Assembly (NCBI GenBank): GCA_049318625.1
Contig: JBMOGA010000050.1
Coordinates: forward strand, 1-29,048
DNA length: 29,048 bases
Reading direction: 5' to 3'
DNA from: JBMOGA01 sp049318625
GTDB taxonomy: Bacteria > Pseudomonadota > Alphaproteobacteria > Rhizobiales > Hyphomicrobiaceae
Within the stretch, counting starts at the first letter, position 1; every line of letters begins with the position of its first letter. The notes under the pieces are model-generated. The model did no database searches and had not been told where the DNA came from. It worked only from the letters and a program-made list of their open reading frames with translations. Positions 1-6,492 of this stretch are shown here, piece by piece. A program made the translations under genes and the position numbers.

Positions 1-204
1 GCCGCGGTTCTCACCTTGTTTGACGCGGTTCCCTTCCTGATCGTCGCGCCATACTTGGTCGGCGACCTCGGATTTGATCACGTCGGGCACGGAATTCGCC
101 GGCAGAGCGCCGGTGGTGGTGTCGAAACGTATCGATCGACTGTCAGTCGAACAGCCGGCGAGCAGAATGGTCGCGACAGAAACAGCGACTGTAGTGGATC
201 TCAT
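1..204 (-). CDS. Putative lipoprotein, N-terminal part (runs off the left edge)
   Basis: The minus strand is open from an ATG at 204 to base 1 (68 codons) with no stop, so only the N-terminus is in the window. The product starts MRSTTVAVSVATILLAGCST. It has a short basic n-region, a hydrophobic stretch and a lipobox LAGC with the lipidated cysteine at residue 18, as expected for a type II (Lsp) signal peptide. The mature part seen so far is polar (for example VIKSEVADQVWRDD) and I do not recognise a family. A G-rich stretch (GGGGGGCGG) about 4-10 bases before the ATG can act as ribosome binding site. The signal peptide is clear; the function is unknown. Confidence 0.7.
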   Translation of the reverse strand, partial: MRSTTVAVSVATILLAGCSTDSRSIRFDTTTGALPANSVPDVIKSEVADQVWRDDQEGNRVKQGENRG

Positions 205-1241
205 TACCGCCCCCCATAGATCGAGCTCCCATAGGGTCATGATTCCCCGCCAGCGCTCAAGTCCAGCCAGCGCCCGGGTTTCGCAGCGGTGGCGCGTTGA
301 ACGACGTCACCATCACCGACATCGGGGATCAAGACCCGGCCGCCACCATGGGACACAGGGAATCTGGCCGCTCTTCCGACAGGCAGATTTTGGACCCGGC
401 AGCGACCTGTCGATCCTGGCCTTGCGGGCTGTTGCGCCCTGCACCCTCTCGGCCCTACGCGCCGATGTGCGGCACCGCAGCGTGTCGGCGGCTCTCGGGA
501 TCATCGGGTCGGCCTTGACGGGCGGACGGTCACGATTGGCACGGCGCACCGGACGCCTGACAATGGGCCTGTGACGGCCACGAGCTGGTTCGCGGGCGGC
601 TGGCACTGCTCACTTTGCTGCAGCTGCGGTGGGTGTGTCGCGCAGGGCTCGCCGCCGCTGATCATCCGCAGGCCGCATTTATCACGTTGGCCATCGCGGA
701 GATGAGAACGACAGCAGTGTCGGTGACCAAGCTGCCATGCACGCTGAACGCCGCCGCAGAGCACGCTTGCTGCGGCGCACATGGCAAGTTCCACAGTTTT
801 CGTCATATTCACAACACGGGTGTTGAGCGCCCACTCTGAGCCAGCAACCGGTCACAACCGACGCTCCGAGGCCGTCAGCGGTGCGGGGCACATGGCCGCC
901 GTGGGCGGGTGGCAACCGCTGACGGAGCAAGACAAAGAGCGACATGTGACTGGCCCTGGTGGCGCAGAAGCAGACCAACCGCAACGCGGATGACCAAACT
1001 GCGTGCGTTCGATCGGAGTTGGTCTTGCATCGCCAAGGCAATCGCGTCCGGCAGCATGCCCGTGGCGGTCCAGTCGGGTAGCGATGCGGGCAAGAGCCGC
1101 GATCTCCAGCGGTGCCAAGGCGCACCGATGACGTCCATCGCACGCAGTGTTGAGAGGACTTGATTTCACCGGCACCCGAGCTTGCTGCAAGTCATGGGCG
1201 TTGACCAGACAATGAGCCGTCGACCTAAAGGGAGTGAAGCC
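205..1241. other. Long stretch without a recognisable gene
   Basis: Several open frames of 70-185 codons overlap one another on both strands, but none combines a ribosome binding site with a recognisable family, and their composition is that expected of chance frames in GC-rich DNA. A frame on the minus strand starting at 812 begins with a signal-peptide-like segment (TKTVELAMCAAASVLCGG) but turns into Cys/His/Arg-rich sequence, so it may be a decayed gene. The stretch also holds a degenerate copy of the dispersed repeat described at 2298 and 5431. The last 50 or so bases are the leader of the catalase-related gene. Confidence 0.6.
847..888 (+). repeat. Degenerate third copy of the 68-bp dispersed repeat
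   Basis: From about 850 the sequence GGTCACAACCGACGCTC aligns with GGTCATAACCAACGCTC of the copy at 5431-5498, and the similarity continues through CCGTCAGCGGTGCGGG. By eye roughly four fifths of about 40 positions agree. The 5' part of the repeat (the GTGC...GCAC arm) is missing or unrecognisable. Unlike the two good copies, it is not between two clear genes. Confidence 0.5.
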
Positions 1242-2237
1242 ATGAAAGCACTGAAGCGAAAACTCGCATTGGCAGCCGCGACGACCGCCGTCGCAATCAC
1301 AACAGCCGGGCTCGCCTCGGCGCAGACCGTGCCGACCGATCAAATCGTTAGCACCATGCGGACGCTCGCTGGTGGCCAGAAGGCCCGGCCGAGCGGCGCC
1401 AAGGGCCAATGCTTCATCGGCACGTTTACGCCGACGGCCGAGGCGAAGGGGTTGTCCGCATCGCTGGTATTCGAAAAGCCGTCCCGGGTCGTGGCTCGCT
1501 TCTCCGTCGGCAGCGGTAACCCCAAGGTCATGGACGGCAACAAGATGGTCAATCGTGGCTTCGCCTTCCGGATCGACGCCGGCGGCCGGGGCGAGACCGA
1601 GTTCGTGATGGTAAACGCCCCCATCAACTTCGTGAAATCACCGGATCAGATGCTGGCCTTCTTGCAGGCGCGTCTGCCCGGTACGGACGGCAAGCCTGAC
1701 GCGGCCAAAATCAAAGCGTTCGCGGATGCCAACCCGGAGACCACGAACCAAGGCAAGTACTTGGCCGGCCGCCCGGTCCCCGGATCGTGGGTCGGCGTCA
1801 ATTACTGGGGCATTCACGGCTATACGCTCGTCAATGCGAGCGGGGCCAAGCAGCTCGTCAAGTTCCAGATGGTGCCGACTGCGGGCGAGATCGGCCTGAC
1901 AGACGACGAGGCAAAGGCCAAGCCGGCCGATTTCCTCGTTGATGAACTGAAGGGCCGCATTGCGTCCAATGCGCCGGCTGGCTTCGACATGATCGCCATC
2001 ATGGGGCGTCCGGGAGACGAGAAGACCAACGCGACCGAGCAGTGGGGCGATGAGGACAAGCGTCCGCGCACCAAGCTTGGTACGCTCGCAATCACCGCGA
2101 TCGAGAAGAACGAGGCCTGCGACGGTACCATCTTCGACCCGCTGAACTTGGCGAAAGGGATCGAAGGGCCGACGAATGATCCCTTGTTCACCGAGCGGCA
2201 GCCCGCCTATGCCATCTCGATCGGTCAACGCCTCTGA
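1242..2237 (+). CDS. Exported catalase-related (SrpA-like) haem protein lacking the distal histidine
   Basis: The product is 331 aa. The ATG at 1242 is preferred over an in-frame ATG at 1182 because GGGAG lies about 8 bases upstream and the protein then opens with a clean Sec signal peptide, probably cut after ASA at residue 27. The body matches the short catalase-related peroxidases: RVVARFSVGSGNPKVMD, FVMVNAPINF, NYWGIHGYTLVN, and a C-terminal RQPAYAIS holding the proximal haem tyrosine (Tyr323) and its arginine (Arg319). Family members use H2O2 or organic peroxides in the periplasm. Oddly, where the family reads R-x-x-H-A-K-G, this protein reads RPSGAKG, so the distal catalytic histidine seems to be glycine 52. 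Haem binding is likely; normal catalase or peroxidase chemistry is doubtful. Confidence 0.85.
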   Translation: MKALKRKLALAAATTAVAITTAGLASAQTVPTDQIVSTMRTLAGGQKARPSGAKGQCFIGTFTPTAEAKGLSASLVFEKPSRVVARFSVGSGNPKVMDGNKMVNRGFAFRIDAGGRGETEFVMVNAPINFVKSPDQMLAFLQARLPGTDGKPDAAKIKAFADANPETTNQGKYLAGRPVPGSWVGVNYWGIHGYTLVNASGAKQLVKFQMVPTAGEIGLTDDEAKAKPADFLVDELKGRIASNAPAGFDMIAIMGRPGDEKTNATEQWGDEDKRPRTKLGTLAITAIEKNEACDGTIFDPLNLAKGIEGPTNDPLFTERQPAYAISIGQRL

Positions 2238-2297
2238 GCCAGCGAATGAAAGGATGGATCAGGTTGTTGCCTGGTCCATCTCACTCGCCTGAAGGCC

Positions 2298-2365
2298 GTG
2301 CGCGTGAGCACGAGTCCGTTGCGGGTCATAACCAACGATCGGAGTCCGTCGGCGGAGCGGGCCGC
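2298..2365 (+). repeat. 68-bp dispersed intergenic repeat, copy A
   Basis: It begins GTGCGCGTGAGCACGAG and differs from the copy at 5431-5498 at only three positions. It contains a short hairpin arm pair GTGC/GCAC, a second inverted pair CGTTG/CAACG around GGGTCATAAC, and two versions of the direct motif GTCCGTYGSCGG. It lies between the stop of the catalase-related gene and the stop of the convergent outer-membrane protein gene, so it may act in 3'-end formation or be a REP-like element. Its family is unknown to me. Confidence 0.75.
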
Positions 2366-2414
2366 GACGTTGTCGTCGCGAATGCGCTGCGCCTACATTC
2401 GCAAGGATCCGCTT

Positions 2415-3077
2415 TTAGAAGCGGCGCGTTAGACCCAGTCGCACACTGCCATGGTCCAGTGAGACGTCACGCTTCTGGCCCGCGAGCTTCACCTCCTCGC
2501 TGCCAAGAGCATAGCCGATCGCTTCGATGCGCGCGGTCCAAGCCCGGTCGATGGCGTATTCGGCGCCGACCCCGAACGCAAATCCTGCCCGCACGCCATC
2601 GTCTTTGCCGCCTGCAGACGATTTGATTTCGAAGTCGCTCAAGGCTAAGCCGACGGTTCCGTAGATCAGCAGTTGATCCCAAGCATAGCCGCCGCGCAGC
2701 CGGACCGACCCGAACCAATCCGATGTGGCCGTCACCGTGCCGAGGCCATTCAGCGGCTTCTTTTCATTGAATCCGGCGGGAGTGAAGTCGGCTTCGATAC
2801 CCCAGATCCAGGGGCCTCTGGTGAAGTTGTAGCCGATGACCGGGGTGAACGTGACGTGGGAGGATTCCACATCGGCCAAGCCCTTCTTGCCTATGCCGTT
2901 GACGTCGACGGCCGAGCCGCTGCCGCTCACCGTGCCGCCGAGGTATAGCCCCCGCCATAGTCCGGGCGTTCCGTCGCCGTAGCCGTCTCCCGCCTGCGCC
3001 GGCAAGGCGAGCAGGACCGACGCCAGCGCGCCTGCGGCTGGGACGAGCATGCTCTTGCGAAGGGTGATGAGCTTCAT
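2415..3077 (-). CDS. Outer-membrane beta-barrel protein (Omp25/RopB-like)
   Basis: The product is 220 aa. The N-terminus MKLITLRKSMLVPAAGALAS continues to a Sec cleavage site after AQA, near residue 29. The rest alternates polar and apolar residues with many glycines and aromatics (WRGLYLGGTVSG, VIGYNFTRGPWIWGIEADF, VGAEYAIDRAWTARIEAIGY) and ends in RRF, the terminal phenylalanine recognised by the BAM machinery. This pattern fits the small eight-stranded barrels of the OMP_b-brl/Omp25 type common in Hyphomicrobiales surface proteins. AAGGA lies 8 bases before the ATG. A perfect 6-bp inverted repeat, CCGCTT/AAGCGG at 2409-2424, spans the stop codon and could form a 3' hairpin. The exact role (structural, adhesion or porin) cannot be read from the sequence. 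Confidence 0.85.
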   Translation of the reverse strand: MKLITLRKSMLVPAAGALASVLLALPAQAGDGYGDGTPGLWRGLYLGGTVSGSGSAVDVNGIGKKGLADVESSHVTFTPVIGYNFTRGPWIWGIEADFTPAGFNEKKPLNGLGTVTATSDWFGSVRLRGGYAWDQLLIYGTVGLALSDFEIKSSAGGKDDGVRAGFAFGVGAEYAIDRAWTARIEAIGYALGSEEVKLAGQKRDVSLDHGSVRLGLTRRF

Positions 3078-3280
3078 GTGTTGATCCTTTCGATTGCTTC
3101 CGGTAACGCTTCGCCGCCCGGTGCGGAGACCGGTTGAGGCTGAGGTTTTGCCATTGGATTGGCGGTTGCCTGGCTGAGCGTGAGTGAGAAGCGGGTCGGA
3201 GTAGGTCGCTCCTGATTAGGATGTAAAATTGATCGATAAACATTAAGTACAGAACGCGGATCGTTGAGTCAACCGGAATT
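3078..3280. promoter_or_regulatory. AT-richer leader of the outer-membrane protein gene, interrupted by the IS
   Basis: This spacer lies between the minus-strand outer-membrane gene and the left end of the insertion sequence. It is noticeably richer in A and T (for example ATGTAAAATTGATCGATAAA near 3220-3240) than the coding regions. Before the insertion it was continuous with 4522-4597, so it formed a divergent promoter region for the outer-membrane gene and the DUF2975 operon. I cannot assign definite -35/-10 boxes. Confidence 0.4.
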
Positions 3281-4190
3281 TCATTGACCTGAGACCCGTC
3301 GCTCGTCCACTCAGGGGGGGGAGTCCTAGGCTGAAGTCTTGCCCGCTGCCGGTCGTGGCGGCAAGGGCGTGATGGTGGTCGCGGAACTCTTCCGGTGTCC
3401 TGTTGGCTAGTGCCGAGTGGGGCCTTACGCGATTGAAATCGTCGCGCCAGACCGCCAACAGCGCTCGCGCCTCGCCGAGCGTCGAGAACAGTGTCTCGTT
3501 CAGCAGCTCGTCGCGCAGCCGACCGTTGAAGCTCTCGACGAACGCGTTCTGCTGCGGCTTGCCGGACTGGATATAGTGCCAGTCGACGCCGCTGGCCTTG
3601 CTCCACTTGAGGATCGCCATGCTGGTGAGTTCGGTGCCGTTGTCGGAAACACATGTTCTGGGCTTGGCTCTCCGCCGCGCGATGACGGCATCAAGCTCAC
3701 GGGCCGCACGGGCTCCCGACAGCGAGGTGTCGGCGACGAGCGCCAGGCATTCCCGCGTGCAATCGTCGACGATCGCCAGAATGCGGAACCGTCGCCCGCC
3801 GTTGAGGCAGTCGGAGACGAAGTCCAGGCTCTAGCGCTCGTTAGGGCGCGAAGGCTGGCCGAGCGTCGCCCGCATGCCCAACGCCCGCTTGCGCCCACCG
3901 CGCTTCCTCACCGCCAAGCCTTCTTCGCGGTAGAGCAGGCGGAATCGCTTCTGGTTCATCTTCAGTCCTTCCTTGCCAAGCATGAAATGCAGCCGTCGGT
4001 AGCCGAACCGGCGCCGGATCGCCGCCAGCTCGCGGATGCGCTGGCGAACAGAGGCGTCGTCGGGGCGCCGGCTCCGGTAGCGGATCGTCGAGCGATCAAT
4101 TGAAAGTGCGGTGCAGGCCCGCCGCTCGCTCACGTCATGCGCTTCGCACACGTGAGCGACAGCCTGCCGTCGAGCGGCGGGCGTCACCAC
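3243..4190 (-). pseudogene. IS3-family transposase OrfB (DDE integrase), interrupted by an amber codon
   Basis: The frame from about 4190 encodes the usual OrfB order: an HTH_21-like region (ACTALSIDRSTIRYRSRRP), then RRFGYRRLH, then the rve integrase core with LDFVSD (first Asp), VSDNGTE (second Asp) and AFVESFNGRLRDE (Glu). At 3831-3833 the codon is TAG where relatives have the Trp of NERWSLDF, a one-base TGG to TAG change. The frame continues open for 70 codons before the next Met. Near the end, a run of eight C (minus strand, about 3314-3321) leads the frame past the inverted repeat into flanking DNA up to TAA at 3243. With seven C the frame would end inside the element after LGLPP. Both DDE halves survive, but full-length protein would need readthrough or suppression. 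Confidence 0.85.
3281..3284 (+). repeat. Target site duplication TCAT, left copy
   Basis: TCAT directly abuts the left inverted repeat and is repeated exactly at 4518-4521 next to the right inverted repeat. Removing the IS and one copy rejoins the original intergenic sequence. Confidence 0.85.
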
Positions 4191-4517
4191 TTTCGGCTGT
4201 TGACGTCCTTCAGGATCGCGTTGTCGAGCATCGTCTCGGCCAAGAGCTTCTTCAGCTTCGCGTTCTCGTCCTCGAGTGCTTTGAGCCGCTTGGCGTCGGA
4301 CACGTCCATGCCGCCGAACTTCGCCTTCCACTTGTAGAAGGTCGCCGAGCTGATCCCGTGCTTGCGGCAGACATCCGCCGTCGGTCGCCCCGCCTCCTGC
4401 TCGCGCAGGATCGCGATGATCTGTTCCTCGCTGAACCTACTCTTACGCATCGTCCGTCTCCTCCCTGGAGGTTACGGACTCTACCCAAATCTGGAGGAAT
4501 TGGCGGGTCTCATGTCA
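3285..4517 (-). mobile_element. IS3-family insertion sequence (IS407-like), 1233 bp
   Basis: Left end TGACCTGAGACCCG (3285) and right end TGACATGAGACCCG (complement of 4504-4517) form terminal inverted repeats matching at 13 of 14 positions. The element is flanked on both sides by the 4-bp duplication TCAT (3281-3284 and 4518-4521). Length, TG...CA ends, the orfA/orfB layout and a 4-bp duplication fit the IS407 group of IS3. The transposase genes run on the minus strand. The intact duplication points to a recent insertion, although orfB carries an in-frame amber codon and a likely frameshift in a C run near its end. Confidence 0.93.
4184..4450 (-). CDS. IS3-family transposase OrfA (HTH protein)
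   Basis: The product is 88 aa. It starts MRKSRFSEEQIIAILREQEA, continues with an HTH_Tnp_1 (Hin/homeodomain-like) fold (TADVCRKHGISSATFYKWKAKFG), and then has a leucine-zipper-like segment (DAKRLKALEDENAKLKKLL) that mediates multimerisation. It binds the terminal repeats and, in this family, is joined to OrfB by a -1 ribosomal frameshift. The OrfB frame is indeed -1 relative to it and overlaps its end. The frameshift site is probably in the last codons, near CCGAAAG, but no classical A6G slippery heptamer is present. The gene itself appears intact. Confidence 0.9.
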   Translation of the reverse strand: MRKSRFSEEQIIAILREQEAGRPTADVCRKHGISSATFYKWKAKFGGMDVSDAKRLKALEDENAKLKKLLAETMLDNAILKDVNSRKW

Positions 4518-4521
4518 TCAT
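4518..4521 (+). repeat. Target site duplication TCAT, right copy
   Basis: TCAT directly follows the right inverted repeat and is identical to 3281-3284. The DUF2975 start codon lies 76 bases further on. Confidence 0.85.
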
Positions 4522-4597
4522 GTTAATCAATAAATTGCGATATCGATGCTGTTTTCAGCGGGCGGCAGGGATTATTCGAACGAAGCGGAGTGATGAA

Positions 4598-5143
4598 ATG
4601 TCAGCAAGCGACGACAAGCGCTGGTTCAGGTTTCTGGATCGGGCCTTCTTTGCGGTGTGGGCGGCCTTGCCCGTCATGATCGGGATCGCGATCTGGTCCG
4701 CCCTGCACCAAGGCGAACCGCTCGAGGGCATGACGAGCGAACAAATTCAGTGCCTCAAGATCCTTCCCACCATTTCGTCGATGTCGAGCTCGGGACAAGC
4801 GATCGTATGGACACTCTTCGCGTTCAACACGTCGATCTATGTGGTGCTGCTCGCCTTCCTGCACGGCATGGTGCGCCGTTTCGCCCGTGAGCGCATCTTC
4901 GTGTCCGAGACGCTCGCGAGCTTATGGCAGATGGGCGTGATCCTGATCGTGTGGCCGTTCCTGGAAACGGGTGCCTTAGCTCTCGCAAGCTTCGCACTTT
5001 GGGAAGTCGAAAAGCTGCCCTTCTCCACGTACCGCTTCAACCTCGACATCGCTCCGATCGCGGTTGGCCTCTTCCTGCTCGCGACGCAGAGCGTCATCCG
5101 CAAGGCTATCGCATTGAAGCAAGACTCCGATCTCACGATTTGA
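4598..5143 (+). CDS. DUF2975-family integral membrane protein
   Basis: The product is 181 aa with four predicted membrane segments: FFAVWAALPVMIGIAIW (about 15-31), IVWTLFAFNTSIYVVLLAFL (about 68-87), MGVILIVWPFLETGALALAS (about 108-127) and IAPIAVGLFLLATQSVI (about 149-165). A motif RRFARERIFVSE between segments 2 and 3 resembles the loop of DUF2975 proteins. The ATG at 4598 is chosen because GGAG lies 7 bases upstream and longer in-frame starts run back into the IS. It is followed after 8 bases by a small HTH gene; DUF2975 plus a YozG-like regulator is a recurring pair in bacteria whose job is not established. The IS ends about 80 bases upstream and may have replaced or cut the promoter. 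Confidence 0.8.
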   Translation: MSASDDKRWFRFLDRAFFAVWAALPVMIGIAIWSALHQGEPLEGMTSEQIQCLKILPTISSMSSSGQAIVWTLFAFNTSIYVVLLAFLHGMVRRFARERIFVSETLASLWQMGVILIVWPFLETGALALASFALWEVEKLPFSTYRFNLDIAPIAVGLFLLATQSVIRKAIALKQDSDLTI

Positions 5144-5151
5144 GGTGCGCA

Positions 5152-5385
5152 ATGCCCATCCAAGTCAACCTCGACGTGATGCTCGCCAAGCGCAAGCGTC
5201 GGCTCGGCGATCTTGCGAACGCCATTGGCATTTCGATCCAGAACCTCTCGGTCTTGAAGACGGGACGCGCGCGCGCGATCCGCTTCTCGACGCTGTCGGC
5301 CATTTGCAGAGAGCTTTCGTGCCAACCAGGCGATATTCTCGAGTTCATAGACGGGCCCGAGTTGCCTGACGCTGAGGAAGTATGA
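5152..5385 (+). CDS. Small Cro/CI-type (YozG-like) HTH regulator
   Basis: The product is 77 aa and is almost entirely one HTH domain: VMLAKRKRRLGDLANAIGIS, then IQNLSVLKTGRARAIRFSTL and ICRELSCQPGDILEF, the typical order of the HTH_26 group. The ATG at 5152 is preceded by GAGGTG overlapping the stop of the membrane gene, so the two are probably translated together. Proteins of this size and context usually control their own membrane partner. The acidic C-terminus (DGPELPDAEEV) is short and carries no second domain. Its operator cannot be read from the sequence. If it autoregulates, the IS insertion upstream may have separated it from its binding site. Confidence 0.85.
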   Translation: MPIQVNLDVMLAKRKRRLGDLANAIGISIQNLSVLKTGRARAIRFSTLSAICRELSCQPGDILEFIDGPELPDAEEV

Positions 5386-5430
5386 GCTCGAGTGTGGCTC
5401 AGGCCGGGGCCAGCAAGCCGCACAGACGCT

Positions 5431-5498
5431 GTGCGCGTGAGCACGAGTCCGTTGCGGGTCATAACCAACGCTCGGGGTCCGTCGGCGGCGCGGGCCGC
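5431..5498 (+). repeat. 68-bp dispersed intergenic repeat, copy B
   Basis: It is the same sequence as 2298-2365 apart from three substitutions. It again lies between two convergent gene ends: 45 bases after the stop of the small regulator and 15 bases before the stop of the M48 protease gene. The conserved placement at 3' ends in both cases argues for a role as a bidirectional 3' element, or for insertion preference there. Confidence 0.75.
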
Positions 5499-5513
5499 CC
5501 GCACCCTCTCCGC

Positions 5514-6344
5514 TCACCCTTTTTTCGTCTTCGCCGCCTCGAACAGCGGCAGCACGTCCTTGAGGTTGGCCTTGATGGTGTCGATGCGGCTCTTGCCGGA
5601 AGGATGGGTCGAGAACCACTCGAGCGGCTGGCCCTGTGAGGCCGCGCTCATCTTCTCCCACAGCGTGATGCCCGCCCGCGGATCGTAGCCGGCGCGCGCG
5701 GCCAGCTCCATGCCGACCAGATCCGCCTCGCGCTCGTCGTCGCGCGAGAACTTGAGGCCGAGCAGCCCGCCGCCGATCCGCGCCAGCTCGCCCGCGTTGC
5801 CGCCGACCAGCACGTTCACCGCGATGGCGCCGATGTTGGTCAGCGTCTGCTTGGCCATCCGCTCGCGGGCGTGCTCGCGCAGCGCGTGGGCGATCTCGTG
5901 GCCCATCACCATCGCCACCTCGTCGTCCGTCAGCTTGAGCTTGGAAAGGATGCCGGTGAAGAAGGCGATCTTGCCGCCCGGCATGCAGAACGCGTTGATC
6001 TGGCGGGAGTTGACGATGTTCACCTCCCACTTCCAGTCCTTGGCGCGGGCGTTGAATTTCTCCGCGAAGGGCGCCAGTTCGCGGAAGATTTTCCGCAGCC
6101 GCAAGACCTCCGGATGATCGTCGGGCAGCAGCGCGCGCTTGTCGCGGGCCTGGCGGATGATCTGGTCGTACTGCTGTTCGCCGACCCCCTCCACCTTGGT
6201 GGCCGGCACCAGGTTGCGCAGGATCGACGGACCGCCGACCTTGACGCCCTCGTCTTTGGCGGCCGGCGGGGTTTGAGCCGCGGCCGGCAGCGCGACCAGC
6301 ACGAGCGCCAGCAGCGCACCGAAAGACCAGCTCGAACGGGACAT
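5514..6344 (-). CDS. Secreted M48-family zinc metalloprotease
   Basis: The product is 276 aa. Start ATG 6344 has GGGAGGGG just upstream and gives a Sec signal peptide (FGALLALVLVALPAAA, cut near residue 23). Peptidase family M48 is shown by HEIAH at 149-153, where two histidines bind zinc and Glu150 is the catalytic base, and by the downstream READ motif whose Glu206 is the third ligand. No transmembrane segments or TPR repeats follow, so it resembles the single-domain periplasmic proteases such as LoiP rather than HtpX or BepA. The expected role is quality control of envelope proteins. The gene is divergent from the acyltransferase gene at 6493 and converges on the small regulator gene. The ORF could start further upstream but that would remove the signal peptide from the N-terminus. 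Confidence 0.9.
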   Translation of the reverse strand: MSRSSWSFGALLALVLVALPAAAQTPPAAKDEGVKVGGPSILRNLVPATKVEGVGEQQYDQIIRQARDKRALLPDDHPEVLRLRKIFRELAPFAEKFNARAKDWKWEVNIVNSRQINAFCMPGGKIAFFTGILSKLKLTDDEVAMVMGHEIAHALREHARERMAKQTLTNIGAIAVNVLVGGNAGELARIGGGLLGLKFSRDDEREADLVGMELAARAGYDPRAGITLWEKMSAASQGQPLEWFSTHPSGKSRIDTIKANLKDVLPLFEAAKTKKG

Positions 6345-6492
6345 CCGGCCCCTCCCAGGTTCCGACCATGGCGACAATTCCGGCCACCATATAGGCGTTT
6401 CGTGGCCGGATCGCGAGGTGCGGTCGCCTGTTGACGATTGATCCTCCGGGCGCCGCCTGCGTACCATGATCAGCAGCGTCCGCGAGGCAGGC

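Noticed and set aside
501..812. Minus-strand open frame with a signal-peptide-like start
   Set aside because: After about 25 residues it becomes Cys/His/Arg-rich with no family resemblance and no clear ribosome binding site; it could be a decayed gene but cannot be supported as a real one.
852..1409. 185-codon minus-strand frame overlapping the catalase-related gene
   Set aside because: It lies antisense to the signal peptide region of a well-supported gene, has low-complexity composition and no recognisable domain.
2246..2626. Short plus-strand frames sharing the peptide GHNQRSxSVGGAG with frames near 781 and 5382
   Set aside because: The shared peptide is only the translation of the 68-bp repeat; the frames diverge at once outside it and overlap the ends of real genes.
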